Assembly (NCBI GenBank): GCA_035649635.1
Contig: DASRJE010000138.1
Span: 46,085 to 110,084, forward strand
Origin: Gp6-AA40 sp035649635
GTDB taxonomy: Bacteria; Acidobacteriota; Vicinamibacteria; Vicinamibacterales; UBA2999
Length of the DNA: 64,000 nt
Direction: 5' to 3'
This document shows positions 1 to 7,892 of the stretch, one piece after another. Position numbers and translations under genes: made by a program. The notes beneath the pieces were generated by a model that ran no database searches, was not told the origin of the DNA, and worked only from the letters and a program-made list of their open reading frames with translations. Position 1 is the first letter of the stretch, and every line of letters starts with the position of its first letter.

Positions 1-12
1 TGGATTTCGCTG

Positions 13-390
13 ATGTTGATTGTGCTGGTGTTCGGCCCGTACTTCTGGCTGGTCGGCCGATCGTTCGCGGGCCAGACACACGTCCATGGCGGGACGCAGT
101 TTGCGCTCATCCTGCTCTTTGTCGTGCTCGAGATCGTCCTGCACATCGCGGTTGCTATCCAGTCACCACGCGACGCAGAGGCACCGAGCGACGAGCGCGA
201 CAATCTCATCGACCTGCGGGCGACGCGTGTGGCCTTCTACGTCCTGTTCGGAGGCGCGCTCATCTCGATTTTCACACTGCATTTCCCGGTGAACGTGTGG
301 ACGCTGTCGCAGTTCGTGCTCTTCTCGATTGTGGTAGCCGAGCTCGTCAAATTCGGCAGTCAGATCGTCTTCTACCGCCGGGGCTTCTGA
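13..390 (+). CDS. Small multi-pass membrane protein, possibly 5'-truncated by the window
   Basis: The 125-residue product is hydrophobic, with about four membrane segments (roughly residues 1-15, 28-48, 70-88 and 96-115) joined by a charged loop containing RDAEAPSDERDN. No enzymatic motif is visible. The frame stays open to base 1, so the true start may lie outside the window. It ends one base before the ATG of an XRE-type regulator, and such membrane protein plus small HTH regulator pairs are common in bacteria, which suggests co-transcription. The function is unknown; a role as membrane sensor or partner of the regulator is inference from position only. Confidence 0.7.
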   Translation: MLIVLVFGPYFWLVGRSFAGQTHVHGGTQFALILLFVVLEIVLHIAVAIQSPRDAEAPSDERDNLIDLRATRVAFYVLFGGALISIFTLHFPVNVWTLSQFVLFSIVVAELVKFGSQIVFYRRGF

Positions 391-391
391 G

Positions 392-613
392 ATGGGCAGG
401 TGCGCGATTCGCAACAAGATTCGTGAGCTGCGTTTCAACCAGGCTGAGATGACGCAACAGGAGCTCGCCGATCGCATCGGCGTCACGCGCCAGACCGTCA
501 ACGCCATCGAACTGGGCAAGTACTCGCCATCCCTCGAGGTCGCATTTCAGATCGCGGCCGTCTTCAATGTGCCGCTCGATCAGGTCTTTCAGTACGAGAA
601 AGCCAGGAAGTGA
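392..613 (+). CDS. Small XRE-family helix-turn-helix transcriptional regulator
   Basis: This 73-residue protein is essentially one Cro/C1-type HTH domain. Residues 8-65 hold the characteristic pattern MTQQELADRIGVTRQTVNAIE followed by the SPSLEVAFQIA helix and a FNVPLDQVFQY tail. There is no effector domain, as in YozG-like stand-alone regulators. The ATG at 392 lies directly after the stop of the upstream membrane protein gene, so the two are probably one transcript and may form a regulator/membrane-sensor unit. Target genes cannot be read from the sequence. Confidence 0.9.
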   Translation: MGRCAIRNKIRELRFNQAEMTQQELADRIGVTRQTVNAIELGKYSPSLEVAFQIAAVFNVPLDQVFQYEKARK

Positions 614-624
614 GGCGATGCGTG

Positions 625-2379
625 TCAAGGCAATGCGAACACGTACACGGCGCCGCCCTCTGGCACTTCAGGGTACTGGCCGGGGAAGAGGCGGTTCAGT
701 CCGTTGTTCATGCCGCGTGGGTCGCCGCCCCACCCGCTGTGAACGGCCAGATACTGCTTCCCGTCGACAGAAAATGTGGAAGGCGGCGCGACGATGCCCG
801 ATACCGTCACGAATTCCCACAGGAGCTTTCCAGTGGTCGCATCGAAGGCGTGGATCTTCCGATCGTTCGTGCCACCGGTGAACACCAGTCCGCCGGCCGT
901 TGCGAGCATCGAACCCCAGGTCGGACTGGTGGGGTAGGGATATGTCCAGACCTTCTCGCCAGTATCAACGTTCCACGCTTGAACTTCACCGATGTGATCC
1001 ACACCCGGTGCGGTGAACTGACCACCGGACTGTGAACCAGCAAACGATCGTCCCTTCTGGTACTTGATCGGCACGCCCGTCAGGATGCCGCACAACCCGT
1101 TGTTCGCCGGGATGTAGATCATGCGGGTCTGCGGGCTGAAGGCGATCGGCGGCCAGTTCTTTCCACCGTGCGGACCAGGACAGAAGTCTGCCTGCTTTCC
1201 AGTTCCTGGTTTTCGAGCAGGGTCGACGTCAGGTCGTCCGGTCACCGGGTCAAGGCTTCGAAAGACCGTTTGCGTTACGAAGGGTTTACCTTCGACGAAG
1301 CGGATTGGTCCGGTGCCGCGCTCGAGGAACCAGAGGTATCCATCTCGCGCCACGTTGACGAGTCCCTTGATCGTTCGTCCGTTGCGCTGGTAGTCGACGA
1401 GGATGGGCGGAGAAACTTCGTCCCAGTCCCACGATTCGTTCGGGTTGTACTGGAAGTGCCCCTTGATCTGTCCGGTTGCAACATCGATCGCAATCGATGA
1501 CGCAACATAGAGGTTATCGCCAGGCCGTTGATCGCCCATCCATGGCCCGCCGTTGCCCGTTCCCCAGTACGCCAGGTTCGTCTCGGGATCGTAGTTACCG
1601 GTCACCCACACCGGCGCGCCACCGGTCTTCCATTGATCTCCCTTCGGCCACGTCTCGCTGCCCGGTTCGCCCGGCGCGGGCACGGTGTAAGTGCGCCATG
1701 ACTCCTTGCCGGTATCCAGATCAAACGCGGCGACGAATCCGCGAACGCCGAACTCACCCCCTGATGCGCCAACCATCACCTTGCCCCCTGCTACGAGCGG
1801 CGCGAGTGTGATGTAGTACGCGGACGTGTTGTCGGCCACGGTCCTGGTCCAGATCTCTTTTCCTGTGCGCGCGTCCAGCGCCACCAGTACCGCCTCGGCC
1901 GCGGCATAGAACACCGTGTCGTTGTAGAGCGCGACACCGCGATTGGTGTCGTGCAGCACGAACACGTCCTTGGGCCGTGGACGTCGATATCTCCACAACA
2001 TTTCGCCAGTCACGGCGTTGAGAGCCATCACCTGATTGTTGGGCGTCGAGACGAACATCACGCCGTTGTTGACGACGGGCGCCGCCTCGTGCACTTTGGG
2101 CTCATCCGTCGGCACCATCCAGACTTGTTGAAGCTTGTCGACGTTGTCCCGGGTGATTTCGGTGAGTGGACTGAAGCCCCACCCATCGTATGTCCGGCGA
2201 ATCATCAGCCAGTTCCGCTCTTCGGGCGCGAGCAGCCGTTCGGCCGTGACTGGCTGATACTCGCGGAGCACTTGTGGAACGACCGGCTCCGATGACGTCT
2301 CGCGCTGAGCAAGCAACGGCGACACGAGGAGCGCCGCCGCGAGCGTGGCTGCGCCGATCCGCAGAATCAGACTAGACAT
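625..2379 (-). CDS. Secreted PQQ-dependent (quinoprotein) alcohol dehydrogenase-like protein
   Basis: The 584-residue product has an N-terminal signal peptide (residues 1-24, ending LLAQ) and then an eight-bladed quinoprotein beta-propeller. Family motifs include GNGGPWMGDQRPGDNLY and NESWDWDE; the latter region carries the acidic residue that acts as catalytic base in PQQ alcohol dehydrogenases. Repeated W-motif blades such as GEKVWTY and GKLLWEF are visible. It would oxidise an alcohol or aldehyde in the periplasm and pass electrons to a quinone or cytochrome. The vicinal Cys-Cys of methanol dehydrogenases is not seen. No cytochrome c domain is fused. The substrate cannot be predicted. Confidence 0.9.
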   Translation of the reverse strand: MSSLILRIGAATLAAALLVSPLLAQRETSSEPVVPQVLREYQPVTAERLLAPEERNWLMIRRTYDGWGFSPLTEITRDNVDKLQQVWMVPTDEPKVHEAAPVVNNGVMFVSTPNNQVMALNAVTGEMLWRYRRPRPKDVFVLHDTNRGVALYNDTVFYAAAEAVLVALDARTGKEIWTRTVADNTSAYYITLAPLVAGGKVMVGASGGEFGVRGFVAAFDLDTGKESWRTYTVPAPGEPGSETWPKGDQWKTGGAPVWVTGNYDPETNLAYWGTGNGGPWMGDQRPGDNLYVASSIAIDVATGQIKGHFQYNPNESWDWDEVSPPILVDYQRNGRTIKGLVNVARDGYLWFLERGTGPIRFVEGKPFVTQTVFRSLDPVTGRPDVDPARKPGTGKQADFCPGPHGGKNWPPIAFSPQTRMIYIPANNGLCGILTGVPIKYQKGRSFAGSQSGGQFTAPGVDHIGEVQAWNVDTGEKVWTYPYPTSPTWGSMLATAGGLVFTGGTNDRKIHAFDATTGKLLWEFVTVSGIVAPPSTFSVDGKQYLAVHSGWGGDPRGMNNGLNRLFPGQYPEVPEGGAVYVFALP

Positions 2380-2394
2380 GCGTCGAGTCTATAC

Positions 2395-2481
2395 GGTTCC
2401 AGGTTCCTCGTTCCAGGTTCCTCGGTCGTGTTTCGCGGTTCGGGTTGCTGGTTCTGTGTGTTCGTGGTTCTAAATTCGTGG
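2395..2481. repeat. GTTCC-type degenerate intergenic repeat
   Basis: The spacer between the quinoprotein gene and the CHASE2/HD-GYP gene consists largely of imperfect copies of GGTTCC, such as GGTTCCAGGTTCCTCG, drifting into GGTTCG and GTGGTTC. The same word family recurs in other spacers of this window, near 19.58, 46.37 and 57.84 kb. No gene is seen here. Confidence 0.6.
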
Positions 2482-4389
2482 TTACCCTTCTGGCTCTTGC
2501 GACAGAACATGAAGCGTGGGCGCCACGTTCACAAACGCGTCGACCACGACGGGGTCAAAATGCGAGCCCTTGGATTTCACGATGTGCGCGACAGCCTCTT
2601 CATTAGACATCGGCGTCTGATAAAGCTTGCGAGTAATGATCGCGTCATAGACGTCGACGACGGCCATCACTCTGCCCGGAATCGGAATGGCATTGCCGCG
2701 CAGTCCTTCCGGATATCCTGAACCATCCCACCACTCATGGTGGGTGTAGACGATATCCTTCGCGATCGCCAGCGCGACATCGTCGCGAACGCCAGCGGCG
2801 CGCTCGGCGTTTTCGATCACGTCGCGGCCGTATCGCGGATGGCGACGCATCTCGGCGAGTTCCTCCGGCGTGAGATGTCCTGGTTTATTGAGCACGCGGT
2901 CCGGTACACCCACCTTGCCGATGTCATGGAGAGGCGCGAGGCTCGCCAGTAATTCCACCCGTTCAGGCGTGAGGTAGTCTCGATAGTTGGGATGCTTCGC
3001 CAACTCCTCGGCAATGACTTGTGTGTACTTCTGCGTACGCTTCGAGTGACGTCCCGTCTCCAAATCACGGATGCCCGTCAACGACAACAGTGTCTGCACC
3101 ATGAGGCGATGTGACTTGGCGGTCTCGACGCCAGCGCGTTCGGCACGGCGACGCTCAACGCCAAAACCGGCCACCGTCATCGCGGCGAGGCTGGCCAGGA
3201 GACTCAGGGAGGGGTAGAGCGGCGAGAAGTACGCGCCGTCGGTCGCCAGCAGCGATCGCGACCCGGTCCAGGTCGCTATCAGGAACGAGACAGCGGCGAT
3301 CGCGCCCCACACGAGACCGAACCGGGCAACGATGAGCGCGGTGAGCGTGCCGAGGCCGATCACGGCTTGGGTTTCGAGAGTGACCCCATGCTCGGGCCGA
3401 TACATGAAATCCCGTTGAACGAGGTTGTCAGCCACGGTGGCCTGCACTTCGACTCCCACGAATAACGTGTCGAGCGGCGTGGCGACGACTTCGCGTGTGC
3501 CCAGCGCGGTGGTCCCAACGAACACGATTCGATCCTTGAATTCAGAGGGATCGACCTCGCCGTTGAGCACGTCCACTGCCGATATATAGGGGAACGTGCG
3601 TTTCGCGCCGCGGTACCGAAGAAGCAGATTGCTCTTACCGTCGAGTGGGACGTCCTGCCCGTCGAGACCCAGCGACGCGGTGTTGACGTTCGCGATCCGC
3701 AGCACGAGGTTGTTCGCGTCTGTCAGCGCGCGCACGGCGGCAAGCGCCAACGCCGGGTAGACCCGATCGGCGTACTGCATGAGCAGCGGGGCGCGACGAA
3801 GGATGCCGTCAGGATCCGGCGCGGCGTTCAAGAACCCGGACGCCTGGGCGGCGGCTGTCAACATCGAGATGTTGCAGACCGCGCTCGTTGCCTGAAAGAA
3901 CGGATCATCAGCCTGTACCCCCGGGCTGCGGATGATTGGGAGACCGAGCGCATGCTGCACACACGGCTTGAGTTTTTCTTGCGTCTGATCGAACAGCAGC
4001 CCGTATCCCAGAATCACCCGGCCGCGCCGAAGGCTATCGGACAGGACCGCGTCTGGAGATCGACCGGCTCCCTCATAGCGATCGCTTTCGGGGAACATGA
4101 TGTCGAGCGCAACCGTCGCGGCGCCGCGCTCACGCAGGCTGTCGATCAATTGACTGATGATGTCGCGGCGCCACGGCCATTGGCCCACACTGGCCAGGCT
4201 TTTCTCGTCGACGTCAACGATGACGATCTTCCCGCTGGGCAGACGCGTGGGCGTCCAGCGCACGAGGGTGTCGTAAGCCGAATATTCGAGTTTGACGAGA
4301 GGGGCGGGCCTGGTCAGCGACAGTACGGCCGCAACCAGTGTGGGAAGGAGGCCGCAGAGCAGCAGGATCCTGCGATAACGTGGGCTCAT
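2482..4389 (-). CDS. CHASE2 sensor membrane protein with HD-GYP phosphodiesterase domain
   Basis: The 635-residue protein starts with a signal anchor (about 8-25). An extracytoplasmic CHASE2 sensor region follows (about 30-320, with IVIVDVDEKSLASVGQWPWRR and the FVGTTALGTREVVATPLD block), then about three membrane helices (340-415). A cytoplasmic HD-GYP domain (about 430-625) carries the HDIGKVGVPD and HHEWWDGSGYP motifs. HD-GYP enzymes hydrolyse cyclic di-GMP, so this is probably a receptor linking a periplasmic cue to second-messenger turnover. Its start codon overlaps the stop of the upstream ompA-like gene by 4 bases, and that gene overlaps a fecR-like gene the same way. The three are therefore one operon. 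CHASE2 is more often fused to a cyclase or kinase. Confidence 0.93.
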   Translation of the reverse strand: MSPRYRRILLLCGLLPTLVAAVLSLTRPAPLVKLEYSAYDTLVRWTPTRLPSGKIVIVDVDEKSLASVGQWPWRRDIISQLIDSLRERGAATVALDIMFPESDRYEGAGRSPDAVLSDSLRRGRVILGYGLLFDQTQEKLKPCVQHALGLPIIRSPGVQADDPFFQATSAVCNISMLTAAAQASGFLNAAPDPDGILRRAPLLMQYADRVYPALALAAVRALTDANNLVLRIANVNTASLGLDGQDVPLDGKSNLLLRYRGAKRTFPYISAVDVLNGEVDPSEFKDRIVFVGTTALGTREVVATPLDTLFVGVEVQATVADNLVQRDFMYRPEHGVTLETQAVIGLGTLTALIVARFGLVWGAIAAVSFLIATWTGSRSLLATDGAYFSPLYPSLSLLASLAAMTVAGFGVERRRAERAGVETAKSHRLMVQTLLSLTGIRDLETGRHSKRTQKYTQVIAEELAKHPNYRDYLTPERVELLASLAPLHDIGKVGVPDRVLNKPGHLTPEELAEMRRHPRYGRDVIENAERAAGVRDDVALAIAKDIVYTHHEWWDGSGYPEGLRGNAIPIPGRVMAVVDVYDAIITRKLYQTPMSNEEAVAHIVKSKGSHFDPVVVDAFVNVAPTLHVLSQEPEG

Positions 4390-5018
4390 CGCACCGTGAT
4401 ATCGACTCGGCGATTCTTCGGCTCGTTGACGTTGTCGGCAGTTGGGATGAGGGGCGTTGCCTCGCCATGTGAAGTGACGACGATCGACGAACGATCCACG
4501 CCCGCCTCGATGAGGCGCATGCGAACGACCTCTGCCCGCCTGAGTCCGAGTCCGATGTTAGCAGTGGCATCTCCCGTCGTGTCCGTGTGTCCGACGACGG
4601 CGACCTGCGGTGCGGGATATCCCTTGACGGATTGCTGAACCTCGCCGACGAGCACGCGACTCTCAGCGGTCAGTTCGTCGGAATCGAATTCGAAATACAG
4701 CGTGAAATGAGCCGGGGCTGGCGGTTGTGCGCCGATGGCATCGCCGAAAAGACGCATCACGTCCGCTTCGCTCATCTCTTTTACGACTTCTGGCGCCAGT
4801 CCCGGTACGACGCGCGTCGACGCCCGCGGCGTGACGAGCTCGACGTTACCGTTCGGATTGGAAACCGTGGCGCGTCCGACACTGCCGTCGGACTCTGGCA
4901 GTAGAACGACGGTGGCTTGTCCCTTTGGCTGCGGAGTCCGCGACCGGAGGGGGCCGCAGGCCATTTGCAGGCCCACGGCAACCCCTACCAGTACGTAGAC
5001 TCGGCGCGCGTAGATCAT
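4386..5018 (-). CDS. OmpA-family peptidoglycan-binding (lipo)protein
   Basis: The 210-residue product has an N-terminal hydrophobic stretch followed by LQMAC, a plausible though imperfect lipobox. A linker follows, then a C-terminal OmpA domain (about 105-208). The domain begins FTLYFEFDSDELT and contains VVGHTDTTGDATANIGLGLRRA and EPKNRRVDI, the residues that contact meso-diaminopimelate in this family. It should anchor to peptidoglycan in the periplasm or at the outer membrane. It sits between fecR-like and CHASE2/HD-GYP genes with ATGA overlaps on both sides, so it is probably the cell-wall-bound partner of that sensor. OmpA identity is firm; the sensory role is inference. Confidence 0.92.
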   Translation of the reverse strand: MIYARRVYVLVGVAVGLQMACGPLRSRTPQPKGQATVVLLPESDGSVGRATVSNPNGNVELVTPRASTRVVPGLAPEVVKEMSEADVMRLFGDAIGAQPPAPAHFTLYFEFDSDELTAESRVLVGEVQQSVKGYPAPQVAVVGHTDTTGDATANIGLGLRRAEVVRMRLIEAGVDRSSIVVTSHGEATPLIPTADNVNEPKNRRVDITVR

Positions 5019-5467
5019 TCGGATACGACGTGGAGCGCTAGTGACGTTCCTCGGACGCCCACGATGGCCGAAGGCGTTTCGAGACGGATGGAATCCGGTG
5101 CGAGCTTCGCGATCTGACCGGAGACGTACACCGCGATGCCTCTGAGGAAGCTCATTGCAAGACCAACCGAGCCCTGCGCCGGGGCATACCGAAACGAGTT
5201 CAGACGAACCTCGCTGCTGGGACCAAGCGACACCCGGGTATCGTCATCGAGCGTGATGCCGATGCGACCGTCGTCACCTGTCCGGAGGCCATCCGATTCG
5301 AACACCGTTTGACCGACTTCGGCTGGGATCGTCCCCCCCGATCGGACGATGAAGGCGGATCCAGAGACCACCTTGATGCGCCCCGCGGGAGACGGCTGCT
5401 GAGCAAACGCCGGCGCAGCCAGCAGAAGGAGTCCGATGGCAGCGAGCCAGTGTTGTCGGGCCTTCAT
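5015..5467 (-). CDS. Secreted FecR-domain protein
   Basis: The protein has a clear signal peptide (MKARQHWLAAIGLLLLAAPAFAQ) followed by one FecR domain. Diagnostic patterns are VESDGLRTGDDGR-like spacing, ITLDDDTRVSLGPSSEVRLN and a final ETPSAIVGVRGTSL. The ATG at 5467 is preferred over one four codons upstream because GGAG lies six bases before it. Free FecR-domain proteins of this kind act in the periplasm, often next to CHASE2 receptors. It is the first gene of the fecR-ompA-CHASE2/HD-GYP operon, with a 4-base overlap into the next gene. It lacks the cytoplasmic anti-sigma part of classical FecR. Confidence 0.92.
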   Translation of the reverse strand: MKARQHWLAAIGLLLLAAPAFAQQPSPAGRIKVVSGSAFIVRSGGTIPAEVGQTVFESDGLRTGDDGRIGITLDDDTRVSLGPSSEVRLNSFRYAPAQGSVGLAMSFLRGIAVYVSGQIAKLAPDSIRLETPSAIVGVRGTSLALHVVSE

Positions 5468-5712
5468 ATGACGCTCCATACAGGGGGCTGAACTCTACTG
5501 TGCCAGAGACGGCGGCTCAGAACAAGGATGACGTGCGAGGTTCAAATCGTGCGAATTCGGGTCGACCAATATTGAATCTTGGTCACCGAATCTGTAAGGA
5601 AGACCGCGGCAGGTGTGGGCAAACCGCTGGCCGGCGCGGTCAGCGGCTTGGCGCCGCCGATCGCGCTCGCACGCACGCCGACACGACGAGTGGATGAGTG
5701 AGACGCTCGCCT

Positions 5713-5931
5713 TCAGCGGCTGATTCGGAATTGCGGCGTGGGCGCATCACGCCACAAATACACGTCGCCGATCCGCCGCAGGAACCCTTCTTCGAGCAGT
5801 GCGTCGAACACCTCCGTACAGTGGGTTTTATCGAGGGACCAGCGGCGTTGTGCCTGTGAGAGCGTGACGGCGATACCGGGGTGTTCCTGGAACTCGCGGC
5901 GGATGCTGGCTAGCAGGCGAGCGGTCGACAT
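5713..5931 (-). CDS. Small hypothetical protein, possibly winged-helix
   Basis: The start at 5931 (MSTARLLASIRREF) is chosen because the upstream part of the open frame is Arg/Ser-rich and looks like antisense noise. The 72-residue product has the helical pattern of a small winged-helix domain: TLSQAQRRWSLDKTHC as a putative recognition region, then EVFDALLEEGFLRRIGDVYLWR as helix and wing. It could bind DNA, but no family is firmly recognised. The neighbouring gene on the opposite strand is a degenerate receiver protein, and the two start regions face away from each other. Confidence 0.55.
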   Translation of the reverse strand: MSTARLLASIRREFQEHPGIAVTLSQAQRRWSLDKTHCTEVFDALLEEGFLRRIGDVYLWRDAPTPQFRISR

Positions 5932-6017
5932 ACTGACTCCAGTCTCCACGCAGCAGGCGCTCGAGGGAGACGAGCGACCGGTGCTGCGTAGGCCGCGCGT
6001 GAGCAAAACTGTGTCCA

Positions 6018-6443
6018 GTGCAGATCTGCGCAGCCGTCGTCTTGGACGATTCCTTGCTATGCCACGCAGTGGTGGATACGCCAGTTCGTTTGCTCGTTGT
6101 CGATCTCGATGCCGGCCACCCTACGGCGATGACAGACATCGCCGACGAGGATGGCATCGATATCCGTACGGCAGTGGATGCCAACGGTGCCATCCGCCAC
6201 TGCCGCCTCGAGTATCTCGACCTGGTGATGATCAACGCCAGCATCGATGACGATTCGGGTGTCAGCTTGCTGGAGAGCATCCGCACGCTGCGCCCGACGG
6301 TTCGCGCCGTCTTGATGAACGGCACGCACGTGCCCATTCGTCAATTGCTTCGAGAGCTCCGCAGTGAGCCGAGGCACGTTCCCTGTTTCGACGAGTTCCA
6401 GCAAATCGGCCCGCACGCTTTCGCCCTGCCTGCCACCGCGTAA
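6018..6443 (+). CDS. Receiver-like protein lacking the phosphoacceptor aspartate
   Basis: The 141-residue product folds like a CheY-type receiver. Strand 1 is VRLLVVDLDAG, strand 3 is YLDLVMINASIDDDSGVSLLESI and strand 4 is TVRAVLMNG. In true receivers the third strand ends in an aspartate that is phosphorylated; here that position is Asn or Ala within MINASI. The conserved Lys near strand 5 is also not evident. It is therefore probably a pseudo-receiver acting through protein contacts, or a decayed regulator. GTG codons at 6069 or 6072 would give a start closer to the domain boundary than the ATG at 6018. No kinase is adjacent. Confidence 0.6.
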   Translation: MQICAAVVLDDSLLCHAVVDTPVRLLVVDLDAGHPTAMTDIADEDGIDIRTAVDANGAIRHCRLEYLDLVMINASIDDDSGVSLLESIRTLRPTVRAVLMNGTHVPIRQLLRELRSEPRHVPCFDEFQQIGPHAFALPATA

Positions 6444-6556
6444 AGACGAAGACGAGAAGAAGAACGAAGATCACGAAGACTGTTGCTCTTCGTGTGCTGC
6501 GCACTCTTCGTGGCCTTCGTGTGTGTCGTGTGTGAGAATGCTTCCGCCCTGAACGG
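6444..6556. repeat. CTTCGTG/CACGAAG degenerate intergenic repeat
   Basis: The spacer holds many copies of CGAAGA and CACGAAG in its first half and of CTTCGTG in its second half, so it can fold back on itself. Related words recur near 24.98 kb and 43.10 kb. No coding frame is convincing. It lies between the receiver-like gene and the dienelactone hydrolase gene. Confidence 0.55.
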
Positions 6557-6571
6557 CTGAGAGGTTGCGAG

Positions 6572-7309
6572 ATGAGTGTCGATCGGATCGATCTGAACAC
6601 CGAGGACGGTGTCCTGGACCTGCATGTCTTCACACCCGAGAGTGGCGGTGGTCCATGGCCGGCGGTGGTGCTCTTTATGGATGCCTTTGGCGTCAGGCCG
6701 GAGTTGGCCGGCATGGCTCAACGGCTAGCGTCGAATGGCTATGTCGTTGCCCTTCCGAATCTCTACTACCGTACGCCGTTCGCGCCATTCGCACCCAACG
6801 TCGTCGCCACGGAAGGACCCGAGCGCGAGCGCTTCAAGGGCATGATCGCGTCAATCAATCACGCGATGGTGATGAGCGATACCAGCGTGGTGATCGCGGA
6901 GCTCGATCGACGCCGGTCAGTCAAGCGAACGGGCCTGGGCGCGTTGGGCTATTGCATGGGCGGCGGCTACGCGCTCAGCGCCGCTGGCACGTTTCCCGAC
7001 CGGGTCGTCGTGGCGGCCTCGTTCCATGGCGGCTCGCTCGCGACCGACAAGCCGGACAGCCCCCATCGCCTGGCTCCCCGGATGCGCGCCCGTGTCTACG
7101 TTGGCGCGGCAGAGATCGACGCGAGTTTTCCACCCGAGCAGCAGGTCCGCCTGGAGCAGGCGCTGACCGACGCACACGTACTGCATAAGATCGAGATTTA
7201 CGAGAAGGCCAAGCACGGGTTTGCGGTGACCGGCCACATCGTGTTCGACCAGGAAGCAGCGGAGCTCCACTGGCGTCGTCTGCTGGAGCTGTTGAAGGAA
7301 ACGTTATAG
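6572..7309 (+). CDS. Dienelactone hydrolase family protein
   Basis: This 245-residue cytoplasmic alpha/beta hydrolase has the Cys nucleophile elbow GYCMGGGYAL (about residues 129-138) typical of dienelactone hydrolases, rather than the usual Ser. The acid lies in VGAAEIDASFP and the catalytic His in KAKHGFAV, completing the Cys-Asp-His triad. Such enzymes hydrolyse enol-lactones or related esters, but no aromatic-degradation gene is nearby, so the substrate is open. A GAGAG-like purine run sits about 10 bases before the ATG. The next gene, for a secreted DinB protein, follows 22 bases downstream and may be co-transcribed. Confidence 0.92.
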   Translation: MSVDRIDLNTEDGVLDLHVFTPESGGGPWPAVVLFMDAFGVRPELAGMAQRLASNGYVVALPNLYYRTPFAPFAPNVVATEGPERERFKGMIASINHAMVMSDTSVVIAELDRRRSVKRTGLGALGYCMGGGYALSAAGTFPDRVVVAASFHGGSLATDKPDSPHRLAPRMRARVYVGAAEIDASFPPEQQVRLEQALTDAHVLHKIEIYEKAKHGFAVTGHIVFDQEAAELHWRRLLELLKETL

Positions 7310-7331
7310 GACAGCGTTCGCAGGAGGTTTC

Positions 7332-7892
7332 ATGAAACGTGCACTCGTAGTGACCATGGGCGCGATTGCGGTTTTCAGTGCCGCAGCAACGGCACAGGCG
7401 CAGGGGCGGGGCAGAGGTGCGGCACCGGCATGTACCACCGTGCAGTGCGACGTACTCGGTGACTGGGGAAGAAGCTATGCGTTGCTGATCGGCGAGGCCG
7501 AAGCGATGCCTGAAGACAAATACGGATTCAAGCCCACGCCACCGCAGGAGAGTTTCGGCCAGCGCTTGATGCATGTGGCCGGCATTGACGTGAAGCTGCT
7601 CAGCACGCTGGGCGGGAAGACACCCGCCCCGATGGTCAATGTGCAAGCGGCCTCGAAGGCCGACATCGTCGCCGCGCTTCGTCAGGTGAACGATTACGGC
7701 GCTGCGGTCATCAAGGAGTTCAACGACCAACAGCTCGCCGAGCGCGTGGCGTCACTGCCGTTCATGGGACCGACAGCGAGCCGCCTGCGTGTCATCAACT
7801 TCTCGATGTCGCACAGCCAGGATATCTACGGCCAGCTGGTCGTCTATCTGCGGCTCAGCGGCATCACTCCGCCTGCCAGCAACCGGCCTTAG
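7332..7892 (+). CDS. Secreted DinB-superfamily protein
   Basis: The 186-residue product has a signal peptide (residues 1-23, ending AQAQ) and then a DinB/YfiT-like four-helix bundle. Metal-ligand His candidates are seen in GQRLMHVAGID and MSHSQDIYGQLVVYLR. DinB-fold proteins are often metal-dependent thiol transferases in the cytoplasm; export of this one is the unusual point. AGGAGG precedes the ATG with suitable spacing. Its 3' end overlaps the convergent truA gene by 29 bases. Confidence 0.88.
   Translation: MKRALVVTMGAIAVFSAAATAQAQGRGRGAAPACTTVQCDVLGDWGRSYALLIGEAEAMPEDKYGFKPTPPQESFGQRLMHVAGIDVKLLSTLGGKTPAPMVNVQAASKADIVAALRQVNDYGAAVIKEFNDQQLAERVASLPFMGPTASRLRVINFSMSHSQDIYGQLVVYLRLSGITPPASNRP

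Noticed and set aside
5500..5697. 65-codon plus-strand frame between the fecR and winged-helix genes
   Set aside because: Composition is Arg/Gly-rich with no ribosome site or motif. The 230-base spacer appears non-coding.
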